Made by a program: the position numbers and the translations under genes. From Nostoc sp. ATCC 43529 (GTDB lineage: Bacteria > Cyanobacteriota > Cyanobacteriia > Cyanobacteriales > Nostocaceae): DNA of 64,000 bases. Location of the stretch: the NCBI GenBank assembly GCA_003326205.1, contig LWTK01000036.1:186001-250000 (forward strand). The letters run 5' to 3'. Shown in pieces: positions 51,789-59,364 of this stretch (its first letter is position 1; every line of letters starts with the position of its first letter). Under the pieces are notes generated by a model. The model was given only the letters and a program-made list of their open reading frames with translations. It had not been told where the DNA came from and searched no databases.

Positions 51789-54059
51789 ATGTATCGATTC
51801 CAGATCAGTGCATCTACTCAAACTGGTGAATTCATCGGTATTGTAGGTTCTACTGGGGAGTTGGGGCTGTGGGATATCAAAAAATGTGTCCCTCTGCGTA
51901 CAAGCCCCGATCGCTATCCTTTATGGTGGACAGATACAGAAATCAACTTTGCGCCGTCTTTGGATTCAGGCAAGACCCAGACAGTTGAATATAAGTATGT
52001 GCGTATAGACTCAAACGGTAGCGTCCGCTGGGAAGCTTTCGGTTTCAATCGGTGGCTACCAATTGACCCTGAAAATCAGTCAAAAACAATTGTTGTGGAT
52101 GATGGCGCATTCGGTTATTTGCAGCCTTATCCCTTCGGATATTTTATTGAAGAACCTGCTGCCACGATGCGCCCAAAGGAAGAGTCCCAGCAGCTGAAAA
52201 TCGTAGTCATCGGCAGTTCTGTTGCCTTAGGCTATAAAGCTTGGCTCCTAAGAGGTTGGACTTGGCTATTAGCACAGGCTTTGCAGGAAAAATATGGACA
52301 TGAACTCGCGAACGTGTCCGAAGTCGGGGCCAATGTCACCAGAACAATCAATCGATTTGCCTCAGTTGTCATACCAGAAAAACCAGATATCGTAATTATT
52401 GCTTTGTCTTTGGGTAACGAAGGGTTAGCCTACTGTCTTCCCCACGAACGTCGGGCAATCCAGCGGCGGTTTGAAAGTGGTTTACAGCAGCTGGTGAAAA
52501 TGACGCGGAACATCGGCGCACGTCCGATTCTCGGCGGAGTTTATCCTAATAACGATTATTCCCCAGAACATCACTGGCTTTTAAAGGACACACATAACCG
52601 AATGGTGAATTGGGGCACTCCTGTACTCGATTGGTTGGCAGCATTGGATAATGGTCAGGGACGGTGGAAAGATGGGATATCCTTCGATCCGGCTCACCCC
52701 AACACCGTTGGTCACCGCCTGATGTATGAGTCCATTAATCTGGACTTGTTTGCCATTGACAAAAGCCAATTGGCAAAAGAAAAACAACGCTTCCAGCAGC
52801 CAAATGAAGTCATCGTCTACCTTGACAATGCAGGCTTTTATGTCTCTAGCTGTATTGAAGAGAAGCGTTTGCGGATCGTCAATCCATCACAATACACCTA
52901 CACCATAGCTCCCTATTGGCAGGAAATCCAAACTGCACTGAAAAACAAAGCAGGATTGTTCCCCGGTATCTACATTGCCAAGTCTGCCCAACCAGAGACA
53001 CTGCCGTTCTTTGCCGTCCAAGAAGATAGAGCGATCGCCACCACAGTGGACATCCCCCCTGGTGCAGATTTAGAATACAGCGCCGCCTTCAATCTGTTTT
53101 CGCCCAATAACTCAAATCTTTTATTTTATGACGGGCATTTGGGAATTTTACAAGCCGACGAACGCCACCTCTGGGTGATTAACGAATCAGACAACGAATA
53201 CAACATCCATCCGATGTGGCAGGAGATTCGCCTAGCACTCAAAGCCGTGCCCCCTGGTGTGTATGAAGATCCGCTGCATCCCGACATTCCCTTCCGTACC
53301 ATGATGATTGGCAGCAAGGGGCTAGAAAGTCGGGTGAAAGCACCACCAAAGTCAGCAGTGCTGTTCCAATATAAATGTAAATTATCAGATATTAGTCGAG
53401 TTGCGATTCTGCCATTGGGCGATCGCTGTGCCGTCAGGATGATGCTGTATAAAATGGAGTATGACGGCCCCGCCTTTCCCTTTGATTTAACGCGCACCAC
53501 CAAGATTGCAGACATCGCGGATATCATCGAAAACCGTTTTTATGATATGTGGAATCCTGCATTTTTGCATTACAATCCAGATGAAGGCAGAATCTACCAC
53601 AGTAAATGGTCGGGTTTATCCTTCGCCCATGAAGTCGAGGACACAGACGACCCTATCAACGATATGTCTCCCGTCCACGAACGGATGCGCCTTCGCTACA
53701 GCGCACGCTCAGAAAGGTTTTGGTACACAATAAAAAACTGCGATAAAGTAATTTTCGTCCGCACAGGCATTGCCGATCGCGGTGGTGCGATGGATTTAGT
53801 CAATAAGCTGCAAAAAAATTCCCAGGGAAAACCATTTCACCTGCTGCTGCTTTCTCCCCAATCTAGCGATGAATTTTTAGACCTTCCCCATGTGCTGCAT
53901 TACAACGTAGAATTTAATCCCGATCGCATGTATGACGATTTAGGACACTGGATGTACTGCACACAGGTGATGCGGGGAATTTTGCAATCTCTTGGCATTT
54001 CCAGCAAAAACCTTTTTTGGTGTCCGCCGAATCCTCCCAAGGATGAGGTAAAAGGATAG
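51789..54059 (+). CDS. Multidomain CBM20 / SGNH hydrolase / duplicated module / DUF1796 protein
   Basis: 756 aa. (1) Residues 1-112: starch-binding CBM20-like domain (STGELGLWDIKKCVPLRTSP, then VEYKYVR, WEAFGFNRWLPI). (2) 136-322: SGNH/GDSL hydrolase with GSSVALG (Ser144), LSLGN (Asn210) and DPAHPN (Asp300, His303), so the esterase triad is plausible. (3) 340-530: two homologous copies of about 95 residues; compare RIVNPSQYTYTIAPYWQEI with WVINESDNEYNIHPMWQEI. (4) 535-745: DUF1796 putative papain-like peptidase, LGDRCAVRMML (Cys547) and SFAHEVED (His614), ending near the Pro-rich C-terminus. No signal peptide. The combination suggests binding of glucan plus ester cleavage; the role is unknown. 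Stands alone between an Rpn-like gene and an R-M locus. Confidence 0.8.
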   Translation: MYRFQISASTQTGEFIGIVGSTGELGLWDIKKCVPLRTSPDRYPLWWTDTEINFAPSLDSGKTQTVEYKYVRIDSNGSVRWEAFGFNRWLPIDPENQSKTIVVDDGAFGYLQPYPFGYFIEEPAATMRPKEESQQLKIVVIGSSVALGYKAWLLRGWTWLLAQALQEKYGHELANVSEVGANVTRTINRFASVVIPEKPDIVIIALSLGNEGLAYCLPHERRAIQRRFESGLQQLVKMTRNIGARPILGGVYPNNDYSPEHHWLLKDTHNRMVNWGTPVLDWLAALDNGQGRWKDGISFDPAHPNTVGHRLMYESINLDLFAIDKSQLAKEKQRFQQPNEVIVYLDNAGFYVSSCIEEKRLRIVNPSQYTYTIAPYWQEIQTALKNKAGLFPGIYIAKSAQPETLPFFAVQEDRAIATTVDIPPGADLEYSAAFNLFSPNNSNLLFYDGHLGILQADERHLWVINESDNEYNIHPMWQEIRLALKAVPPGVYEDPLHPDIPFRTMMIGSKGLESRVKAPPKSAVLFQYKCKLSDISRVAILPLGDRCAVRMMLYKMEYDGPAFPFDLTRTTKIADIADIIENRFYDMWNPAFLHYNPDEGRIYHSKWSGLSFAHEVEDTDDPINDMSPVHERMRLRYSARSERFWYTIKNCDKVIFVRTGIADRGGAMDLVNKLQKNSQGKPFHLLLLSPQSSDEFLDLPHVLHYNVEFNPDRMYDDLGHWMYCTQVMRGILQSLGISSKNLFWCPPNPPKDEVKG

Positions 54060-54177
54060 GGGCGATCGCTTTTGAATTGCTCAATCCTTTGGACTAGTTA
54101 GCTGGCACTTTTTGGTGTTTGTGCCACAAAATTTTAGTTACCCTTGAATATGCAACGCCCAAAAAGATTCGCTTTGT

Positions 54178-54426
54178 ATGACACACTCCGGATCGAATGA
54201 TAGCTCTGAATTACTTTCTGTGGCTCAAACTGCCAAATTACTTGATGTAACTCGTCAGCGAATTCACGACCTAATTAAAAATGGTCAGATTATAGCTCGC
54301 AAACTTGGGCGTTACTATTATATAGAAGCTGCTGAGGTCGAGAGGTATCAGAATCAACCTACTGGAAAACCATATCAACCACGTAGTACAACCTCTCAAG
54401 CAAACTCTATTGACAATCGACAATAG
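54178..54426 (+). CDS. HTH_17/excisionase-type DNA-binding protein
   Basis: 82 aa. Residues 13-60 form a MerR-like winged helix of the excisionase type (LLSVAQTAKLLDVTRQRIHD, then GQIIARKLGRYYYIEAAEVE). The tail is polar and disordered. It is 45 bp upstream of the DNA methyltransferase gene on the same strand, so a control-protein role for the restriction-modification locus is likely, although typical C proteins are Xre-like rather than this type. Confidence 0.82.
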   Translation: MTHSGSNDSSELLSVAQTAKLLDVTRQRIHDLIKNGQIIARKLGRYYYIEAAEVERYQNQPTGKPYQPRSTTSQANSIDNRQ

Positions 54427-54471
54427 ACAATTTAGACTCAAGCTATATTTAAGGTACTAAAGGTTAACTCA

Positions 54472-55485
54472 ATGCTCCCGTTTCAAGCGATCGCACCTGA
54501 TGTCGCAACTGAACAAGGACTGCAACAGGTTTACATGAGTGAGCATGGCATACTCTACCAAGGAGACTGCCTTAAATTTCTGTCAGTTTTGCCTGATGAG
54601 TCCGTGGATCTGGTATTTGCTGACCCACCTTTTAATCTGGGTAAAGAATATGGTCAAGGTATAAGCGATTATATGGAGGCAGAACAGTACTTAAACTGGT
54701 CGCAACAGTGGCTCGATGAAAGTGTTCGTATACTTAAACCAGGCGGTAGCTTATTTATTTTCAACCTGCCGAAATGGTGTATAGAGTACGGCGCATACCT
54801 CAATCGCAAAGGAATGTGCTTTCGGCATTGGATTGCTTGTAGAATGCCGAAGGCTTTTCCTAGAGGTAAAAAGATGTCTCCCGCTCACTACGGACTGATC
54901 TATTACACAAAAGGAGAGCCAGCGGTCTTCAACAAAGTCTACACACCAATTCAACTATGTCGGCACTGTGGCAAAGAGATTCGTGACTATGGTGGGCATC
55001 GAAAAAGTCTGAATGAAAAAGGCATCAACTTAATGGATGTCTGGGACATGCCAGAAGATGTTTGGGAGGATGCCTCTGAAGCTTCCACAACTGAGGTTTT
55101 ATGGACGTTAACAGAAGAGATGTGGACTGATATTCCGCCAGTTCGCCATCGTCGGCATAAAAAACGAGTCCCTAACGAACTAGCTCCCATTATGCTGGAG
55201 CGGATTATTGCAATGGCATCCGATCCAGGGCAGATTGTGGTCGATCCTTTTGGGGGTTCTGGTACTACATTTTACGCAGCAGAAAAACTACACCGTTACT
55301 GGATTGGTTCAGAAATTGGAGATACAGAACCAGCAGTAGAACGCTTGACTGACTTGGCTAACGGAATTGTAGAGCAATGGGAATCAGCAAGGGGAAGCAA
55401 GAAATTGAAACAATCGAAAACAACTGCATTACAACTCCCCATTCCTTACTCGACACAGCTATTCATACAGCAAAATTTAGACTAA
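54472..55485 (+). CDS. Type II DNA methyltransferase (N6-adenine or N4-cytosine, beta class order)
   Basis: 337 aa. Motif IV DPPF (51-54) comes before motif I VVDPFGGSGTTFYAA (about 260), the order of beta-class amino-methyltransferases. KPGGSLFIFN and SEIGDTEPAVERL are further blocks. A central insert, CRHCGKEIRDYGGHRKS, carries a C-x2-C pair that may be part of target recognition. The target sequence cannot be read out. It overlaps the convergent nuclease gene by 9 bp. A later ATG at 54535 is possible. Confidence 0.9.
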   Translation: MLPFQAIAPDVATEQGLQQVYMSEHGILYQGDCLKFLSVLPDESVDLVFADPPFNLGKEYGQGISDYMEAEQYLNWSQQWLDESVRILKPGGSLFIFNLPKWCIEYGAYLNRKGMCFRHWIACRMPKAFPRGKKMSPAHYGLIYYTKGEPAVFNKVYTPIQLCRHCGKEIRDYGGHRKSLNEKGINLMDVWDMPEDVWEDASEASTTEVLWTLTEEMWTDIPPVRHRRHKKRVPNELAPIMLERIIAMASDPGQIVVDPFGGSGTTFYAAEKLHRYWIGSEIGDTEPAVERLTDLANGIVEQWESARGSKKLKQSKTTALQLPIPYSTQLFIQQNLD

Positions 55486-56070
55486 TGCACGACCATCTGT
55501 TCCTTTAGTTATCTTTGGTACGTTTTCATCTAAGCGATCGTGTTCAATTACGATGATTGCGAGAAAACCCTCTTCAATGCTGACTGGCCGCCAAATATCA
55601 AAGTATGGCTCTAGTTCTTCATAATTGCCAATCCGATCGGTTAGATAAGGGTAAAGTTTCCTACTTGGGAGTACCAAGACAGCACCTAGAAAGACACCCC
55701 GTAGTAACCCAAGACAGAGTTTATTCACTGCCCGATGGCTTGAAGAGATATTGCCCGTTTCCCACTCAAGGGCAAAAAGATAATTGTCAATCACCTTTGT
55801 TGCGTCTACCTTTCCTGGCGATCGCGTTGCATAGGTAATTGAAGTTTCGAGACTCCATCCAAATTTATCCCTCAATGCGATCGTGCAAGCATCTTTTATT
55901 GGCTTGACACCATTACCGTGCTTTGTTGGATTGATTGTAAAACTGGATGTACCAGGAGGATGAACAATTAAAGAAATAGCATCACGAATTTCAGCCCGAA
56001 TGATAGACCAATCATTTGATTCTTCAAAATTTCCCACACTAATCAAAGAAACTTCTCGAACAATTTTCAT
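55477..56070 (-). CDS. Probable type II restriction endonuclease (BamHI/BglII-like)
   Basis: 197 aa. PD-(D/E)XK-type site: Asp89 in PGKVDATKV and the E-x-E pair Glu102/Glu104 in ALEWETGN, as in BamHI. Following helix (SSHRAVNKLCLGLLRGVF) and strand AVLVLPSR fit that fold. Partner of the convergent methyltransferase at 54472. A stop of the acyl-CoA synthetase gene is 21 bp upstream on the same strand, so read-through may feed its expression. Confidence 0.75.
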   Translation of the reverse strand: MKIVREVSLISVGNFEESNDWSIIRAEIRDAISLIVHPPGTSSFTINPTKHGNGVKPIKDACTIALRDKFGWSLETSITYATRSPGKVDATKVIDNYLFALEWETGNISSSHRAVNKLCLGLLRGVFLGAVLVLPSRKLYPYLTDRIGNYEELEPYFDIWRPVSIEEGFLAIIVIEHDRLDENVPKITKGTDGRALV

Positions 56071-56091
56071 ACTAATTTCAAAACTTCCGGC

Positions 56092-57624
56092 CTAACTCGG
56101 CGTTGATAATATAGATGACCGAAATAACTCCACCACCGCAGGCTTAGTCACTTTTCCCATCGCATTGCGCGGTAATTCTTCAACTATCAAAATTTGAGTT
56201 GGCACTTTATAGACAGCCAATTGCTCTTTTGCCCAACTCCTGAGGGATTCTAATGTCAAAGTTTGCGACCCTTGCAATACTAACGCTGCACAAACGCGCT
56301 CACCCCATTCCATATCTGCAACCCCAACCACTGCACATTCTTGAATATTTGGATGGGTTCTTAACACTTCTTCAATTTCCAAAGCTGAAACTTTATATCC
56401 TCCGGTTTTGATGATATCTACACTCATCCGTCCCAGAATGCGGTAGTTATCATTCTCAACTACAGCCAGATCTCCTGTACAAAACCAGCCATCTTGGAAG
56501 GCTTTGGCGGTTGCTTGGGGATTTTGCCAATATTCCAGAAATACTGTCGCGCCTTTGACTTGGATTTCTCCTGGTGTTCCTGGTGGGACTAACTCTCCAT
56601 TCTCATCCACTAATCTCACTTCCACTTGAGGCAAAGGCTTTCCCACATATCCTGGTAAGCGATCGCCGTGTAAAGGATTTGATAGCGCCATGCCAATTTC
56701 CGTCATCCCATAACGCTCTAGCAGAAAATGTCCGCTGATGGTTTGCCACTCTTGTAAAACTTGAACTGGTAAGGCTGCTGAACCAGAAACCATCAGGCGC
56801 ATTTTTTTACAGCCTGCTGACATGGTTTTTTGCTGTTGGCTTTTTGCATTTTCCCAAGCAGCAATCAGCTTTACATATATTGTCGGTACTGCCATAAATA
56901 AAGTTAAGTCACCTTCACAAATTCGATTCCACACAACTTCGGCATCAAACTTGCTCAACATGTAACACTCTGCCCCAGCCCATAAAGCACAAGTCAATAT
57001 ATTGACAATTCCATGAATATGATGTAAAGGGAGTACATGTAAAATGCGATCGCTTGATGTCCATTCCCAAGCGGTAACCAAGCTAGTGACTTGGGCTTGA
57101 ATATTTTCATGGGTTGTAACTACACCTTTGGGTTTCCCAGTTGTACCGCTGGTGTAGAGAATTAAGGCGCGTCTGGCAATATCTACCTGTGGGAGTTTAG
57201 CAATATTAGATGGGAGTGGTTGTGAAGTGAGGATAAATCGCAAATTTTGTGATTTGGCGATCGCTTGCAATGTATCCTCAAAATCAGGATGGGCGACAAT
57301 AATCGATACTCCGGAATTTTTAATTACATATTCCAATTCTGGACGCGGGTGGGAAACACACAAAGGTACCGCTATTCCACCAGCCTGCCAAATCCCCCAT
57401 TGAGTTGCTACATACTCAAATCCAGGCGGGATGAGAAAAGCAACTCGCTCCTCGTGTAAATCATCTGCATTCTCAAGAAGATTGGTGGCGATTTGGCTGG
57501 AGGTGTAGAGTAAATCTTGATAAGTAAATACTCCTTGGGTTGTAGCGTTGGCGCAGCCTCTCGGAACGAGAATCGCTATTTTCTCGTTGTGTTCTTGAGC
57601 GCGAGTAATTAATGGGAGATTCAC
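56092..57624 (-). CDS. Acyl-CoA synthetase (AMP-binding, malonyl-CoA-synthetase-like)
   Basis: 510 aa, ANL superfamily. P-loop-like motif LILYTSGTTGKPKGVV, FLLERYGMTEIGMALSNPLH, motif WFCTGDLAVVEN and catalytic Lys in ELPRNAMGKVTKP. Activates a carboxylic acid with ATP and CoA; close matches to malonyl-CoA/methylmalonyl-CoA ligases are my best guess. Near the N-terminus, ten residues (VPRGCANATTQ) between EKIAIL and GVFTYQDL are encoded by a dispersed repeat at 57541-57573, in frame. Confidence 0.87.
   Translation of the reverse strand: MNLPLITRAQEHNEKIAILVPRGCANATTQGVFTYQDLLYTSSQIATNLLENADDLHEERVAFLIPPGFEYVATQWGIWQAGGIAVPLCVSHPRPELEYVIKNSGVSIIVAHPDFEDTLQAIAKSQNLRFILTSQPLPSNIAKLPQVDIARRALILYTSGTTGKPKGVVTTHENIQAQVTSLVTAWEWTSSDRILHVLPLHHIHGIVNILTCALWAGAECYMLSKFDAEVVWNRICEGDLTLFMAVPTIYVKLIAAWENAKSQQQKTMSAGCKKMRLMVSGSAALPVQVLQEWQTISGHFLLERYGMTEIGMALSNPLHGDRLPGYVGKPLPQVEVRLVDENGELVPPGTPGEIQVKGATVFLEYWQNPQATAKAFQDGWFCTGDLAVVENDNYRILGRMSVDIIKTGGYKVSALEIEEVLRTHPNIQECAVVGVADMEWGERVCAALVLQGSQTLTLESLRSWAKEQLAVYKVPTQILIVEELPRNAMGKVTKPAVVELFRSSILSTPS
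57541..57573 (-). repeat. In-frame GAGAGGCTGCGCCAACGC repeat in the acyl-CoA synthetase gene
   Basis: Coding strand CTCGTTCCGAGAGGCTGCGC then CAACGCTACAACC. A related sequence, with gcgcagcgtctcc and gacaggag, is in the intergenic element at 63530-63585. Confidence 0.6.
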
Positions 57625-57699
57625 GTTTTTTTTACTGATTTAGAGTTGATTTAATGAAAGCATATAGCAATTTTATCTAGGAATTACTAACAAATAAAT

Positions 57700-57775
57700 C
57701 ACTAGTACTTGTGGGGTAAAGCGGAAGTCCGCCCTGGCTTACGGGCGGGCAAGACGCTTACCTTACAAGAAAAGT
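57700..57775. repeat. Repeat with GTCCGCCC / GGGCGGGC arms
   Basis: gcggaagtccgccctggctt followed by acgggcgggcaagacgctta forms a GC-rich inverted block in an AT-rich surrounding. Confidence 0.5.
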
Positions 57776-57827
57776 TGAATGTTTTTTATTTATAAATTCG
57801 ATAAATTATTACAGTAGTTTGTAACTG

Positions 57828-57974
57828 AACGTGAATTCGACAAGACAAACCCACCCAGCCTCCTTCTCCTGGCAGGAGAGGGAGGAGTAACGAAAAATTA
57901 GGCTTTTTGCTCCCCTCTCCTATTAGGAGAGGGGCTGGGGGTGAGGTCAAAATCCTGTACATCAAATTCACGTT
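57828..57974. mobile_element. MITE-like element with nested CTCTCC palindromes
   Basis: aacgtgaattcga (57828-57840) and tcaaattcacgtt (57962-57974) are 13-bp inverted ends with one mismatch. Inside, cctccttctcctggcaggag and cccctctcctattaggagag then ggg are two separate palindromes. No coding capacity. Confidence 0.65.
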
Positions 57975-57998
57975 AACTGAGATAATTTTACAAAATAT

Positions 57999-58026
57999 AT
58001 AGGGGCGTGTAGTTGTACGCCCCTAT
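57999..58026. repeat. ATAGGGGCGT palindrome
   Basis: ataggggcgt and acgcccctat are an exact 10-bp stem with an 8-nt loop. Common dispersed hairpin in cyanobacteria. Confidence 0.65.
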
Positions 58027-58091
58027 AGCTGATTAGTTATTTTTCCAGTCTACCTAGTTTTGTATAAGTAGAAGGACTCAATTAAACTAAA

Positions 58092-58155
58092 GTTCGTAGT
58101 ATGGGCTTTAGCTATTAAAAAGTCTGTTAAGAGCGATAAATCGCTTACTACGAAC
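58092..58155. repeat. GTTCGTAGTA inverted-repeat element
   Basis: gttcgtagta (58092-58101) and tactacgaac (58146-58155) are exact inverted ends, with agcgataaatcgct hairpin inside. Resembles the inner GTTTGTAGT pair of the element at 6032. Confidence 0.6.
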
Positions 58156-58225
58156 AAAGCTCCAATCTTACATCTAATTATGTCTACCTACTTACACTAC
58201 CTGTTTTTAACTCGAACTTGCGAAA

Positions 58226-58450
58226 TTAATCGCGGTCTTCGTCTTCGTCTTCGTCATTACGGCGATATCTGTACTCGCGGTCTTCGTCTTCGTCTTCGTC
58301 ATTACGGCGATATCTGTACTCGCGGTCTTCGTCTTCTTCTTCGTCTTCGTTGCGATAACTGTATTGGGTGCGATCGCGATTATCCCATTCTTCATCGCGT
58401 CCTTTCTGCCTGCCACCGACTATATTCTTAAACAAATCGCCTATTCCCAT
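58226..58450 (-). CDS. 74-aa highly charged repeat protein
   Basis: MGIGDLFKNIVGG begins the protein after a strong AGGAGG ribosome binding site 10 nt upstream (CAGGAGGAAAAAAATT). The second half is two complete and one partial 15-residue unit EYRYRRNDEDEDEDR, encoded by exact 45-bp DNA repeats at 58233-58277 and 58278-58322. Alternating Arg/Tyr and Asp/Glu blocks predict a disordered polyampholyte. No family recognised. The strong RBS makes this the real strand; frames on the plus strand are its shadow. Confidence 0.7.
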   Translation of the reverse strand: MGIGDLFKNIVGGRQKGRDEEWDNRDRTQYSYRNEDEEEDEDREYRYRRNDEDEDEDREYRYRRNDEDEDEDRD

Positions 58451-58648
58451 AATTTTTTTCCTCCTGAGGAAAGCGAATTACCTAATCTAGGCTCACTTTT
58501 AGTAGTTTGTCTAATGCTTGTAGCAGATAAATCTTCCAGCGGGTGTAGATCAAAATAAAATTGCCCCTATCTTTGGAAGTGTAATAGGCTAATCATAAAG
58601 GTTTTCTTAGATTCTGATTTCTGGATTCTGAATTCTTAATTCTTACTT

Positions 58649-59026
58649 ATGTCTAATCTGCCACCACTCAATACAGACACAATTTGGGCAATTCTTAACG
58701 ATGAACTAGATGATGCCACAGTTAATCAGTTGCTATGGCATTATTTAGGCTATCGCTATGATTCATCAACTGGACAATGGGATAATAGCCAAGTTGCGCC
58801 AGAATGGCAGGATGAGTACCCACAACCGCCAGATTTTATTGATTCTCGCCCTGCAACAGTCAAGTTAACTCGTTCTATTCCTACTGAAAATAAACAATCA
58901 CTCAAAGAAAAACTGGGCTTCAAAGGTTACAAAATTGGTGAATTTGGCCCCCGGCAAACTCGTAGGGCTACAGCAGCGAATTGGTTGTTAAGTTATCTGC
59001 AACAAAATAGCACCAAAATGAATTAA
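58649..59026 (+). CDS. DUF1823 family protein
   Basis: 125 aa. LNTDTIWAILNDELDDATVN, LLWHYLGYRYD and WQDEYPQPPDFIDSRPATVK are the family's hallmark blocks; it ends in a basic KLGFKGYKIGEFGPRQTRRA region. DUF1823 is found in cyanobacteria and plant chloroplasts; function not known to me. ATG 58649 after TTCTTACTT gives no strong ribosome binding site. Confidence 0.9.
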   Translation: MSNLPPLNTDTIWAILNDELDDATVNQLLWHYLGYRYDSSTGQWDNSQVAPEWQDEYPQPPDFIDSRPATVKLTRSIPTENKQSLKEKLGFKGYKIGEFGPRQTRRATAANWLLSYLQQNSTKMN

Positions 59027-59364
59027 AAGAAAATTGATAATTCAGAATTTAGAATTCAGCAATATTTGAATTAGCAGATTTATAATCCTTTTTGATTGAT
59101 TCTGACCGGAGGCGAAGCTTCTCCGGCTCCGTTCCTGAATTCTGAATTCTGAATTCCACTTCGATTTTTGCTTTTTTAAATTCTAGTTAATAGTATAAAA
59201 AAAACCAAGATTTAAACAAATAGCTACTTTTTCAAAAAAAATATTTATCAATTACTCCTGAAGATAGAAGCACTACATATTCAATTACTTCTCTAGAGCT
59301 ATTTGCAAATTTAATTAATCATCAGAGAATACTTCTATCAATCCTTAATATTACAAACACTTCT
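59027..59364. other. Intergenic region with GAATTC repeats
   Basis: attcagaatttagaattcag (59040 on) and gaattctgaattctgaattc (59138 on) are facing heptamer runs with a hairpin ccggag-gcgaagct-tctccgg between them. Rest is AT-rich leader of the GH13 gene. Confidence 0.6.

Noticed and set aside
58180..58431. Plus-strand frame with RLRLRHYGDICT repeats
   Set aside because: Complement of the charged-protein gene, which has a strong ribosome binding site on the minus strand.
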